Positions 29,181 through 40,737 of a stretch of DNA of 64,000 bases are shown piece after piece. Origin of the DNA: Wallemia ichthyophaga EXF-994 (taxonomy: Eukaryota > Basidiomycota > Wallemiomycetes > Wallemiales > Wallemiaceae); the NCBI RefSeq assembly GCF_000400465.1, contig NW_008806288.1:62001-126000 (forward strand), given 5' to 3'. Every line of letters begins with the position of its first letter. Position 1 is the stretch's first letter. The notes under the pieces were generated by a model. The model was not told where the DNA came from. It made no database searches and saw only the letters and a list, made by a program, of their open reading frames with translations. The translations under genes were made by a program, and so were the position numbers.

Positions 29181-30128
29181 ATGGTTACATTGACAAAGGC
29201 TCACATCAGTGATGCTATCGAGAGCTTGATAGAAGATTATCAAGATTTTAACACGAGTTATGCGCAAGAATTTGACAGCTTTGATGAACTGCGTTCGGTC
29301 GTGCAGCACAACATACCTGCTCTTTTCAAAGGCGTTGCCAGGAATTGGGAGGCGAGGAGGAAGTGGGATGATGAGTACTTGTCAAACAGTGTACAAGGCG
29401 ACATAGAGATCGCCACCACACCTTACGGTAATGCTGATGCGCTTGTTGAAGTCGGTGATGATGTCTTCTTCGTCGAGCCGCTGAATCAACACATCTCGAT
29501 GGGCGACTTTTTGCAGAAGTTGCACAATAAAAAGGATGACGTGGTGTATCTGCAGTCTCAGAATGGCAACTTGGCGTTTGACGAGTTCGTGAAGCTTGGT
29601 CGAGATGTGCCGGCTTCTATAGCCCAGATGGAAGATATCATGGGATCGAAGCCCGATGCAGTCAATGTCTGGATGGGTGGGCCTGAGAGTGTCACAAGCT
29701 TGCACCATGACCCATACGAGAACATTTATGTTGTCGTGAGAGGTACAAAAACATTCAACCTGTTTCCGCCAACGGAAGAGTATTGCTTGGGATTTGAAAA
29801 GTATCGTCGTGGAAAATACATTCGAGACGCGTCAGGGAAGCTGATAGTAGAAGCACAAGACGAGCATGTTCCTTGGACGCCGATCGACCCATGTTTGAGC
29901 AAAGAGGAGAACATAGCGCGAGTGCCACAGTACAAACACTCGCGATGCATGACTGTCACCGTCAACGAGGGCGACGCGCTATATCTCCCAAGTGGCTGGT
30001 TTCACCACGTCTTGCAAAGCGGAGATCCTTGCATCGCGATAAATTACTGGTTCGACCAGAGCTACCAGGGCGAACAGTACAGCATGCGTCAGTTTTACAA
30101 TAGAATGATCGAGGTGCTGCACACGTAG
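29181..30128 (+). CDS. JmjC-domain oxygenase, JMJD7-like
   Basis: An intronless gene of 315 residues, the usual JMJD7 length. The JmjC cupin is visible: VNVWMGGPESVTSLHHDPYE carries the iron ligands His175-x-Asp177. NIYVVVRGTKTFNLFPP follows, and the distal His lies in LPSGWFHHVLQ, before NYWFDQSYQG. JMJD7 is a 2-oxoglutarate and Fe(II)-dependent lysyl hydroxylase acting on DRG GTPases; a histone role is less likely. The N-terminal helices match the JMJD7 fold. It converges on the mannosyltransferase gene. Confidence 0.87.
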   Translation: MVTLTKAHISDAIESLIEDYQDFNTSYAQEFDSFDELRSVVQHNIPALFKGVARNWEARRKWDDEYLSNSVQGDIEIATTPYGNADALVEVGDDVFFVEPLNQHISMGDFLQKLHNKKDDVVYLQSQNGNLAFDEFVKLGRDVPASIAQMEDIMGSKPDAVNVWMGGPESVTSLHHDPYENIYVVVRGTKTFNLFPPTEEYCLGFEKYRRGKYIRDASGKLIVEAQDEHVPWTPIDPCLSKEENIARVPQYKHSRCMTVTVNEGDALYLPSGWFHHVLQSGDPCIAINYWFDQSYQGEQYSMRQFYNRMIEVLHT

Positions 30129-30308
30129 AATACATTTATGATACACTCAGTTAATTTGCCAGCTGCGATGCTTGACGAAGACATCCCACTTGCGAGAACA
30201 CGAGTGAGGGTGGTAGATGTCGGAGTCGACCGTGCGGCATGAACACCTGTTCCAGTTCTTCTTGCCGAGCGGGCAGTGCTTGTATGGTTCGTGATTGTAG
30301 CCGATGGG

Positions 30309-31325
30309 CTAGATCCTGAGAATCGCATCGGAAGGAAGCAGCAGTGCAGCTGCAATTGTATGCACAGGCGCATCACCCCATCTCTGTAGATTTGTGAGTC
30401 CATGCAGAAAAGGTAAAAGATCACACACTTCATAGTAAAACCCTCCCCTTTTGTCGAGGTAATTGAAGAAGTCGTTGTATGCTTTGCTTCTAAAGAAGTT
30501 GAGGTTGCCTATGCTCGAGTGAATTGTAATTCACTGAGTTGAATCAAACCCACCTATTTCAAAGTTGGACCAGAAGTGACATCCGTTGAAAGTTTCACCT
30601 TCATTGTCGCTAATAAATCCCATCGAGTTGTTCGCAGCAATGTGTTCAGGGTAGTCCTTCATGAAATCTTTCACCGTCTCCCACAGCGTCTTAATGGTAT
30701 CAGGGAATTCTAAAATAGAAATAGTAAAGCCATATTGAGAGCCGTTCTCTTGCAAGGCGAGGAATGGATCTTGGTCAAGATCGCAGGTGTACTCTACATT
30801 AGGCTCGATTCTCCAGTAGTAATCGTAGGGCTGAAGGAGGGGATGATTGTAGAATTTACCACTGAAGAATCTGCACATGTTTCTATATGGTACAGATTCA
30901 CCATGTAGTGTTTTATCGAGGACCATCAAGTGTCTACTCGCGGCCGCTCTATCTTCGTCTATCCAGCTAGGTTGTTGCCAGTCTGATGGAGACACAAGAC
31001 CGTAGTAGGCATGTGTGGATATAATCGCAGACGTGCGCTTCTTAAACTCTTTACTGAATTTGCGCTCATTGAGGAAAACGTAATCGTAGCCTCCGGAGTC
31101 GCGGAGGTTGAATCTGTCTTCCATCTGGCGTATGGATGATAGAATTCCATAGAGATCGTCGTCTGTTGTGAGTATGACGAAGGCAGCGTTAGCTCTTCCT
31201 TTCTTGTTTGATTTTGTGGATTTGAGTGAATTGTAGACGTTACTGGAGAGTGTAGTGGTGAATAGGTATGTTGTAAAAACGAATACAACGACGCAAATCA
31301 CGATTAAGGCATTCCTCCTAATCAT
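30309..31325 (-). CDS. GT15 alpha-1,2-mannosyltransferase (Ktr/Kre2 family) with premature stop
   Basis: Three exons (30554-31325, 30429-30508, 30309-30383) give 308 residues. It is a type II Golgi protein with an N-terminal anchor. Motifs: AFVILTTDDDLYGILSSIRQ, YWRIEPNVEYTCDLDQDPF, and FNGCHFWSNFEIG joined to NLNFFRS, then YERWGDAPVHTIAAALLLP. The frame then meets TAG at 30309-30311. The same frame continues beyond it for 53 codons to a TGA at 30147, encoding GYNHEPYKHCPLG, which aligns with the normal GT15 C-terminus. So the sequence shown carries a truncating stop in a conserved region: recent loss, sequencing error or readthrough. The ATG is 17 bp from that of SLX9. Confidence 0.8.
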
Positions 31326-31342
31326 GGTTCTTATTAACGATC

Positions 31343-31934
31343 ATGGTACGAGCAGCTGCGATGAAAGGTCCACGCTTACAAACTCCCGCAGGTGAAATCA
31401 AGCAAGCCAGCAAAGGATACAAAGAATCGCAGTAAGCTGTCTGACCAAGTAAAGGCGTCTATCAAGACGAATGAATACTCAAAATCGCATCAAAAGCGTA
31501 TGAAGAAGAAGGCCAAGCAGCAGCTGAATGTTAATTTGAATGATCTCGATGAGGGTTTGCACGATATTGATCAGCACACGCAACCCACACACGAAGAATC
31601 GGCAGCTGCAAATAGCGCGCAGGATAAACAGCAGCAGCAGCGTAAGAAACTCGAGGAGGCTGCCAACAAAACATCGAACAAGCCACTTACGCAGAAACAA
31701 AAGCAGAAAGCTTTGTGAGTGTTTAGTTTGTTTAAAGCTATATATCTGATATCTTAATATGACAGGCAATTAGAAACTAAGCGTCTTCCTCTAATCCTCA
31801 ATCACCCGCAATACTCAAAGGATCCATTCGGGACGCTCAAGCAGCACGCTGAGAACATGCTCAATCAGCGCGTAAATATTCCAAACAAGGACAAGAACCA
31901 GGTGAAAGACACAGACGCAATGATGCAGGATTAA
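31343..31934 (+). CDS. SLX9: Ribosome biogenesis protein SLX9
   Basis: Three exons: the first contains only the ATG (31343-31345), then 31392-31714 and 31766-31934, giving 164 residues. The N-terminal half is very basic (SHQKRMKKKAKQQL), followed by an acidic and Gln-rich linker. The C-terminal motif LPLILNHPQYSKDPFGTLKQH matches the SLX9 C-terminus of yeast (F-x-K-N-P-F-G-A-L). SLX9 acts in 18S rRNA processing and 40S export in the nucleolus. The intron right after the start codon is inferred because the frame has no earlier ATG and the join is in phase with good splice sites. Confidence 0.72.
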
Positions 31935-32152
31935 TTGTATTCATTCCTTTTGTATTTCTATTATTTATTCCTTCCAACTTGCGCTATCGCTTTGTTACGT
32001 TTTGAGTGAGCGAGGATCAGTGACGCAAGTTGTGGTTATATCAGCATTAGCGTAAGCCATCACCCACACGAAACGCTGCTCTATGCCTACCACCCTGCTA
32101 TTCATGCCCCTGTCTTCTTCATCTGCTACAGCCAAGGCTACCGCCAACTAAA

Positions 32153-34421
32153 ATGACGACGGTAGATGAGTTAAAGAATTATAAAAAGACGGAGCTGGTC
32201 ACTAAAGCGCGGGTACGTCTAATACACCTCACAAAGCCCATCTCATTGATCCACTGCAGGAATTGAATCTTTTATTCAAAAGCACAGACAAGAAGGCAAA
32301 GATATTCAATCTGATTGTAGATCACCTGGATGCAGTGGCTCGTGATGGCAAGCATGAGGGTAGTCAACCAGGCGACGACGAAGGCGCAAACGCAGACGCT
32401 TCAAAGTCACCCCCACATTATCAAACAGACGGTAAACGCGAGGTAGATGATGCAAAAGAACGCGATGCAAGTAAATCAATGCGAGAAATTAAATATACAG
32501 AGCCCGATGAGCAGTCTCTTACACCGTTACCTGATGCATTTGAAGCCGACAACAACAGAGGCAGAGAAGCAAGCACACGTACCACACCAATACTAGCATC
32601 TTCTACGCCTAGAAAAGGTAATCGCAACCTAGTTGTTTACATTCGACTAACGCATTTGCAGTGACAAGGGGCAGACCTAGAAAGCATAAATCATCTGGTG
32701 AGGAGTGGAGAGTAACAAAAGAATCATCAGCGCCACGTCCAACTATCCGAAGAGTGAGGTCTGTCTCAGTCTCACATGTACACCGAAATACAACCAGCCT
32801 ACCGTTTTCAAAAGGTACTCCACAAAGGAGAGATAATATTCGCAGCTCTTCCTCTGGCTACAAAACACCTGCAATACGCAAGTCCCCTCGCTCATCCCAC
32901 AATGTTCGCGACTCATTCGATGAGGCTGACCTTACGAAACCAAAGTCTACACTTTTTTCTACAGAATCCGATCATGAAGCAAACCAAGAACTAAATCAAG
33001 ATCCAAATCACAAACCAAGTTCTGAACCTGAAGCAGTGAGAGATGCGTCTGTAGAGCAACTGCAAGATGATGATGATGAGGCGGGTTCGGAGCCTGTCGC
33101 AGCATCACACATGAATCCTGAAAGTGCAGAAGACGTAGAGGTATATGAAGCGGGTGAGAAGGACAGTAATACTGATAGTGAAAGTGGAAGTGATAGTGAT
33201 AGTGATAGTGACAGTAATAATCAGGGTCGGAATCATAGTCATAATGATGATGAGGTTACTGAAACGAATCAGCAAACAGAATTACCTTTCTCACAAAGGC
33301 AACAAGAGATTGGTATCGAAAACGAACTGCCTAGATTGAACGATCCATATCCAAATTTCAGAGCACAGAGGCTTAGAATATCACTTCCCGACGAGTCCCC
33401 AGTCCCACTATCAATGTCCAAGCCGTTATCACGTAAAATCACCAGCAGTACAATATCTAACAAGATTGAAACTGAGTTGATGAGGGAAATGCAGAAAGAT
33501 CTCAACATTTCCAAGTTTAATCACGCGACATTGAAGCAAGCGCTGAGTGATACAAACGAGGAACGCAATCGGGCTGTTTCATATTTACAATTGCAGATAG
33601 ATGAGTCAAACAAGAAAACTGAAGCGCGTGACAGTGAGATACATGAATTAAAGGTAGAGGTTAACCAAATGAAGGAGAGTGTAGGGTCGATGTATGACGA
33701 AATGAAGCCATTAAAGGAGATGATAGAAAGCATGAGTAGGCAGCTACTTCAACAAGCTCAATCATCTCAACCTACTCAATTGCCTCAAACATCTCATGCT
33801 CAACCTCCAAGCTCACCAGCTTCTACCATTGCTGCGAATATTCCCCTGTTGTCGCGCGCATCTATTAATCAGCCTACACCACGCAATAAGACAATCGAAA
33901 GAGTGCAACAGCACACACAGAAGCAAGAGCTCGCCAATCCATCACCTGCACCTCGCACACTTGGCAAGCACCCACGTCCTCGCGATTCCACAGACAGCGA
34001 TATAGTGGAGACGATACGAGATAGCGGACACCACATGTATGACGAAGCAGAAGACGCTCAACCACCGAAGAAGAGATTCAGAGCAGGGTCAAATTCTTGG
34101 GGCGGTGCTCTCGGTTTCGGGGGTCGCAGAGAATCGAATGGATTAGCGCCAGCACCATTACCAGCACATACATTTGCCATGCCAATTTTTGGACCACAAT
34201 TCAATGACGCCGCACCGAGAACGCAGTCAGAGTCAGCTGGTGACGATGCAAACGAGATGGGTGAAGAAGGTGAGGCAGACGAACAGTCAGGAGGGCGGAA
34301 AGACATCAGCGCACACTCCAAGGACACTACGATTGGAAAAGACGCTCCCCCACCAACGCCACCAGCTACAAAAACGCGTTACGGGACAGAGCGAGACTAC
34401 GACAATCGCTTTGCTGATTAA
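32153..34421 (+). CDS. SAP/AT-hook coiled-coil protein, probably nuclear
   Basis: Three exons (32153-32212, 32260-32617, 32662-34421) give 725 residues. The N-terminal 45 residues form a helix-extended-helix like a SAP or LEM-type domain (MTTVDELKNYKKTELVTKA). An AT-hook core TRGRPRKHKS follows at the start of exon 3. There is a Ser/Asp repeat (SDSDSDSDS, nt 33187-33213) and a coiled coil of about 90 residues near residue 330-420. The C-terminal half is disordered, ending in acidic and Lys-rich sequence. These features suggest a DNA- or chromatin-associated protein. I do not recognise a named orthologue. Confidence 0.7.
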
Positions 34422-34510
34422 ATTTTAGTATTTAGACATTCCTTCAATTGCCAAATTTCTTTTCTTGCTTGTATGCTATAGTTATTTGTATCATATTCTC
34501 GTTTACAGAG

Positions 34511-35315
34511 TTAAAGGGTAATGCTTGTTGCACTAGAGAGTGAGACGTATTTAGGAAACCAAGTTGCAGCCGCTGCGTAAAGCTCGAGCGGTATATAGCC
34601 AATATAGTGTGAGCTACCGAACCCTCCTATATACCAAACGCGATCAATGTCGAACCTAACAAAATAAGACTGTGTTTGGTGTGTTAGTGTTGAGCCTTTG
34701 TGATTATGGAAGAGTGAGACAAACCTGGTGAGGCACACCATGCGGTGGTAACCAGATGCTGCTGTCGGGGTGATCTAGAAGATAACAGCTTCTCAATCTC
34801 TCGCCTTCTTCCCCCAAGCCACTACTCGTATGACTATCTAAAAATGAAACATGTCCGATCAGTCCGACGCGATAATTGCTAGCCCTGGCTGAGCCATCGA
34901 GAGGCATTACTGAGATAGTAGCTCTGTGCTGCGAATCACGGATGATATTGTTGTATGATTGCGATATGGGCATACTCAGCAGTGTGAGACTCCCGTCATT
35001 GTAGCAGGATGCGTAGTACACCTCTAGCGAGAATGGGTGACCTTGAGGAAACTTAGTGGTGTTCCCTTTTCTTTCGTCAGATTTCCAGATCCCCACCTTC
35101 TAACTCATCCCCGGAAGGGAATATTGTCGAGATTGTACCGACGCCTTTCACAGATTCGACGAGATGACGCGCGAGCTGTGCTATGCGGCTGATTAGCGTG
35201 TCATTGCAATGCACTCACGCCCACACCCACCAGCCTTGTACTCGTCCTCGATCGCTATCGCACTCCCGATCAGATAGATCGTTATCGTCGTGAGAGATAG
35301 GAGATGGGCGAGCAT
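34511..35315 (-). CDS. CREG-like secreted FMN-binding split-barrel protein
   Basis: Four exons (35231-35315, 35097-35180, 34725-35041, 34511-34669) give 214 residues. A signal peptide (LLSLTTITIYLIGSAIA) is followed by the pyridoxamine-oxidase-like split barrel of the CREG family: VGTISTIFPSGDELEG, HPFSLEVYYASCYNDGS and LLSMPISQSYNNI, with DRVWYIGGFGSSHYIGYIPL near the end. CREG proteins are secreted or lysosomal and lack enzymatic activity in animals. The third acceptor was chosen because it restores the E-G-H-P-F-S pattern in phase. Role in fungi is not known to me. Confidence 0.78.
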
Positions 35316-35459
35316 GCGCAACCATGCACAAGCATACACAATAAATATTTGGTACTTTAGAGGAATATAAAAACAAAATAATTTACAACAGGTACTAAAT
35401 TAATAATAAACAGTTACAGCTTAGCTTAATAGACAGCAGATGAATTGAAAGAGAACGCT

Positions 35460-38400
35460 CTACTGCTGGCCATCTTCGGCCAGCTTGCTCTGCATCTCCT
35501 CAAACTGCTTTTGAGCTTGGGCATCCTGTTCAGCCTTATGCTTAGGTTTGCGACCGCGCTTCTTCTTCTCAGGCATGATACCCTCCTTGAGTAGGTAGGC
35601 TTCATGTGCCGCAGCTGCAGCCGCGTCGTCTTCCATCTGCTTCTTAGTCCTCCTGAACCTTTTCTTGGGTTTGCCGTCGTCGCTCTGTTGAGGTGTGTTC
35701 GGGTGTGTGGAGTTGTTTGATGTCGACGGAGGAGCACTGCCGCTTGCAGTAGCAGCAGTAGCAGCTGCACCGACTGAGCCACCTCCACCGCTCTTGTCCT
35801 TGTTCGTAGAGCCAGGTGGTCTGCCTCTGCCTTGACGCGCGCCGGGTGGCTTAGGAGTGGAAGATTGTTTAGACGGCGTTGCAGGTGTGCCAGTACCAGT
35901 ACCGTTGACTGTATTGTTGGCATTACCATCATTAGAACCACCCATGTCTCCTCCAAACAAGCCATCCTCATCGTCATTCGCTCCATTGAGCAATTCTGCC
36001 GTATCGACACCTCCAACGCTACCGACACCAGCCTCATAAGGCTCGTCCTGATCTTCTTCCATCAACATTTGTATGATCTCGCGCTCGTTTGGCTGGCTCT
36101 GCTCTTTCTCGCCCACGCCTTTCTGTCCAACAACCATATCTTGAATATCCTTTTTCACTCTGGCTAGCTTCACAATACGCTCGTCGATCGTACCTTTAGT
36201 AATGAGCCTGTAGACAGTCACCTGTCTCTTTTGGCCCAGTCTGTGCGCTCTGTCCATGGCTTGCTGGTCATTCGAAGGATTCCAATCATGTTCAAAGAAA
36301 ATCACAGTATCTGCACTACATTTCTCTTGTTAGCTGCGGCACATTAAAGCAACTAAACCAAACCCACGCTGTCAAATTGATTCCTAATCCACCAGCTCTC
36401 GTAGACAGCATGAATACAAAGTATTCGTCACTGCCCTGCCAATCCTGTACCATATCCCTCCTATCGTTGATCTTGGAGCTACCATCCAAACGCAAATATT
36501 TGTATCCCTTATAAATCAGGTACTCCTGTATCAGGTCGATCATTTTGGTCATCTGGAAGTAAATGAGAACGCGATGGCCGCCTGCTTTCAGTTTAGGTAG
36601 TAGATCATCGAGCGCCACCAACTTGGAAGAGTCTATAATCAGTTTGTTCGGTTCTGGTACTGCCATTGTCGATGGTGGAAGTTGCATCCTATCGCTGTTC
36701 TCGACCAGTCCTTGTGGGGGTATGTGTGGCGGCAGCACCTCTATTGCTTCGGTGTTCTCTTTAAGACGGGGCGTCTGCAGACCAAAAAACGTCTTGGTGA
36801 TTTCATTGTCTTCTCTTGCGCGCCACTGTATGCGGTCGAGCGAGGGTCTATGCAAGATATCAGGATACGGGGCAGGTGCTAATACCCTCTTTATTCCTGA
36901 CATGTACTTGGATGAACGGCGCAAGAGTACAGACTCAGCAATGGCATTGAGTGCTACCTCGTTCAATGCTGGTAATGGTGCGCTACTGTATTCTTCTATT
37001 GCAGCTTTGTGAGGGAACGGACGAATAATGTTGAGTGTCTTATTCAATGCAGAAGAAATCAAGTCGTTATCACTTGAAGATATGTGTTAACGTAGTCACG
37101 ACAAATTACTTAACACTCACTCATTGTATCCTTCATGTTCAGATTGTGCCATGTTCTCCTCAAATGCCATTAACATCCTCGTGAACTCATCTGACGAAAA
37201 CAACTGGCTAGCCTGCTCCGCGCTGACGCCGATCTGTGGTAAGAAGGCGAACGGGCTTTCTTTACCCTGACTTATTGACTTGGTTATATAATCAGGTGTC
37301 CAAATATTGAACATCTGCTCCAATGTCCTACTTCCAAATTTAGATCTACCAGTCGGTCTACCAACGGCACCACCAATGTCTTTATCGTCGGCAATCAACC
37401 GCGGCAGTTGCAGTCTGACTGTGCTCTCAAACTGATCAGGTATGTAGTGAACATCAGGATCTCTCGTCGATCTATTCCGTGACCATCTCGACATAACAAA
37501 AGGACTCTTCACATCAGCCCTCTCAAAGAGGTCTGGGTGGTTGCAAACCTTTCTGAACTGCATAACCAAGTTCATAAGACCGCGCTTTCCTTCATCGCTC
37601 CCCTTGTTAGCTTTGTCTATTAGAGAAGTGATGGAAATCCTGCTCCTTAGTAACCTATACAACGAGCGTTGTCTCTGCGATAAATGACAATGTACGTCGA
37701 TCTCAATCTTGTCACCGAGCTCATTTTGAACATTCTTTTTAACTCTGCGCAACATGAATGGCTTCAGTATCATATGCAATCTCTTTAACTGCTTGTCGTT
37801 GATTGCACCCTTGTTCTCCGCATTCGATTCTATATCTTTAGAAAACCACTCTGCGAATTCGTCATGCGAGTCAAATAACGAAGGCATGATAAAGTGAAGA
37901 AGTGCCCATAACTCTTGCATGGAATTCTGGACTGGTGTACCTGTAAGCAAGAGTCTATTGCGACATTTGAAAGATAGAAGCGTATTCCATCTCGCTGATT
38001 GTGATGACTTGATAGCCTGCGCTTCATCTAAGATCATGTACTGCCACTTCACATTCTTAAAGTACTTTTCATCAGACAAAACCAACTGGTACGATGTGAT
38101 GAGGACATGAAAAGGTGCGTCTTTTGTATATGTTATAGCCTTCCTTTGCCAAAACTTTCTTAGCGCAGCTCTATCCTTCGTCGAACCCCAGTATGGAAGT
38201 GGTTTGAGAGATGGTACAAACCTACTAATCTCCTGCTGCCAATTATGCAATGTAGATGCCGGAGTAATGATAAGGAATGGACCCCAAATATCATGCTTTT
38301 CTGCCAAGTAAGCCATCAGAGATATCGATTGAACAGTTTTACCCAATCCCATCTCATCTGCAAGTATACCGTTGATTCCCTGCTCATAAAGGTTGGCCAG

Positions 38401-39701
38401 CCAGTTCAATCCCTTCAATTGGTAGTCTTTCAACTCTGCATCAAGCAGCTTCGGCTGGCCTACTTCGACAGAGTCATCACCGAGGTTGGGGTTTTGGAAA
38501 TTGAGCTCGTCATCAGCATCAGCATTTTGCTCAGCTTCTGGTGGTACTTCAACACCCATCTCTTTAGCTTTTTGGATAGCCTCATTTTTGCGCCTATCCT
38601 CAGCAGCTACTTTGTCAAATTGAGTCGCTTTGTCGCGCGTGTTAAGCCATGCTTGTTGAGCATTCTTGGCAGCGTGCATGCGTAAATTGCTTTCGTCGGC
38701 TGTAAGGATAGTGTCAGAAGGAGTTAGCAGAAGTTTAGACCATACTGACCATCATCGTAGTCAATATCTTGCAAATTACTCTCTTCAAACTTGTCAAAGT
38801 CGAATGAAGGTGGTTGAATAGGAGCGCTCTCGAGATTAGGATCAGCGGCGGTATCATTCGATTTCTCAGCCTCGTCAGTCTTGATTTTGTTACCGACAAA
38901 GTGGGAGTATAATTCAGTTTGGGTGATAAGGAAATTAAGTTTACGCTGTTGGCGTTGACTTTCTCTACTCTGTTCTTCAGCTCTTGCTTTATCGTAAGCA
39001 TCTCTATCAGCCTTACGACGGACATCACGTTCATCTTTCTCGTTCCTGCGCCAATGAAAGAGAACTTCACGCATCACCTTCTTAGCCTTGGCTTGAATTT
39101 CTTTGTTGTTTTTAGTTGTACGAGTTGTAAGCTTGCGTTGCTCTCTTTGAGTGAGTAGAGATATCCGCTTGTGGAAAGATAAGTGGGAAGTGTGTGCAGC
39201 AGTAGCGTATTTGTGTACTCTTGGGATCTCTTTGCGCGATATGTGCAACCAGATAGCGTTTTGGGCATCTTGGACGTGTTTGGCGCGTTGTAAAGCTGTT
39301 GTAGGAAGACAAAAGTCAGGGTCTAAGCCTTGGTATTCGGGGACGAGGGAGATAGGATCTGGAGGAGGAGAAGGGGAAGGTAAACGCATCTTCTTTGGTT
39401 GTATGATTTGAGTGTCAAGGGAATCGTTTGCGTCATCAATGTCGAGTGAGTCTGGAGTTTCGTGAGCATCGTGTAGGCTGAGTTTCCTTTTGTTTTGATG
39501 ATGTTGATGATGGCTGTTGTGGTTCAAAGAGCGCTCTTGAGATATTCTAGAGGAGTGAAGGTTGGTGAGATTCGATTGTAGCTCAGAGTGCTTTGAATTG
39601 AGAGAGTTGAGTCTATCAAAGTTAAAAGAATTCTGTATAAAGTGTTGATGTGAGTATAAATTTGATTTTAATTCATTTAATTTATTATAATTTATATTCA
39701 T
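35460..39701 (-). CDS. INO80: Chromatin-remodelling ATPase INO80
   Basis: Four exons (38750-39701, 37121-38699, 36368-37072, 35460-36315) give 1363 residues. The N-terminal part has a basic DBINO region ([18 protein letters not shown]). The SNF2 ATPase follows: [19 protein letters not shown] (Walker A), the DEAQAIKSS box, [21 protein letters not shown], then the long INO80-specific insertion between lobes, and finally [14 protein letters not shown] and [21 protein letters not shown] and the split by an insertion identify INO80 rather than SWI2/SNF2. The C-terminal tail is Ala/Gly/Lys-rich. The start ATG overlaps the stop of BMT5 upstream (ATGA). Confidence 0.93.
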
Positions 39702-40737
39702 TTTTTATTCCTGGGTTGATTGTTTTTATCTACGATTCTCACAAATTCGTAGATTCGACTTTGGCTGCTATTCACTACATTTTTCATTGATGCGGATGTT
39801 TTGCGGTGGGAGTACGTTGGATAGAATTCCCAATTGAATGGACTACTACGAAGTACTTTATACGCGCATCCTTTCTTTTCTTTTTTCCCCTTTGCCGTTG
39901 ATGGCTGTCCTGGCAATTCTGGCAACTCTATCGGAGGATTCTTAGCTAAACCTGTAACGTTCCATAAATTATACGGCTTTGACTCTTTAAGGGTTATCAT
40001 CACTACACCCTCTCTTGTCTTGTCTTCACCTTCGTCCTCACTCTCCTCGCCCTTCTTCTTCTTGAAATTATAATCCACATCCCCTGACGTCAGGTACTCA
40101 CTCGCAGAAGCAAAGAATCTAAGTATCAGCGTTTGATTAGCTATCACATTCCTATCCTGATCCTTTATACCGAGTCCTGTTTTCATTTTAGTGTGTTCCT
40201 GATAAATATGTACTTTACCCTACCTAGATGTGGAAATCCAAAGTATATCTTGTGAAATTTATTTCCTTCAAGTTCTTTACACTTATCGAGACACGTTGCA
40301 TCCACTCCAAATATTATCCTTACTCCTTTGCTCGTAAGTGTCTTCACTATCTCCTCACAGTCATCGTACTTTTTGTACGCTTCCTTGGGGGTGATTCTGA
40401 GTATTTGATGCCTTCCTCACAGCCCAACTCACCTCCTGTGTATCTACCGTTGTGCTCACCAACTGACCACACTCGAATTGATGATCTACAACCAACGATA
40501 GAGTGAATGAGAAGTTTCCTTGAATCGTTATTGATTTGAATGGTTTGTGCTTATATCTAGCTCACCTTCTCCCACCAATAACACATAATCATCCCCTCGG
40601 AACGGCAACTTAACTGGTTTTGTAGATACTTTTACCTTTTCCTTCTTCTTCTCCAATGCTTTATGCTGCTGCTTGATAGCCTGATTAGACTTGTGTCTCT
40701 CTAGACTCGATTTCAAGTTGCTGTTCTTTTTACCCAT
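39698..40737 (-). CDS. BMT5: 25S rRNA (uridine-N3)-methyltransferase BMT5 (DUF2431)
   Basis: Four exons (40566-40737, 40433-40518, 40224-40383, 39698-40176) give 298 residues. Key motifs: the SAM-binding start [10 protein letters not shown] joined to NFSFTLSL, then [42 protein letters not shown] and the late WNVTGLAK with a Tyr-His-Arg-Thr-like YSHRKT. The order matches the DUF2431 Rossmann family that methylates U2634 of 25S rRNA in yeast. The N-terminus is highly basic, as expected for a nucleolar protein. Its TGA overlaps the INO80 ATG by two bases. Confidence 0.85.

Noticed and set aside
39698-40186. Separate 162-codon gene starting at 40186
   Set aside because: It is the last exon of BMT5; the apparent start lies in the intron before the acceptor AAAACAG.
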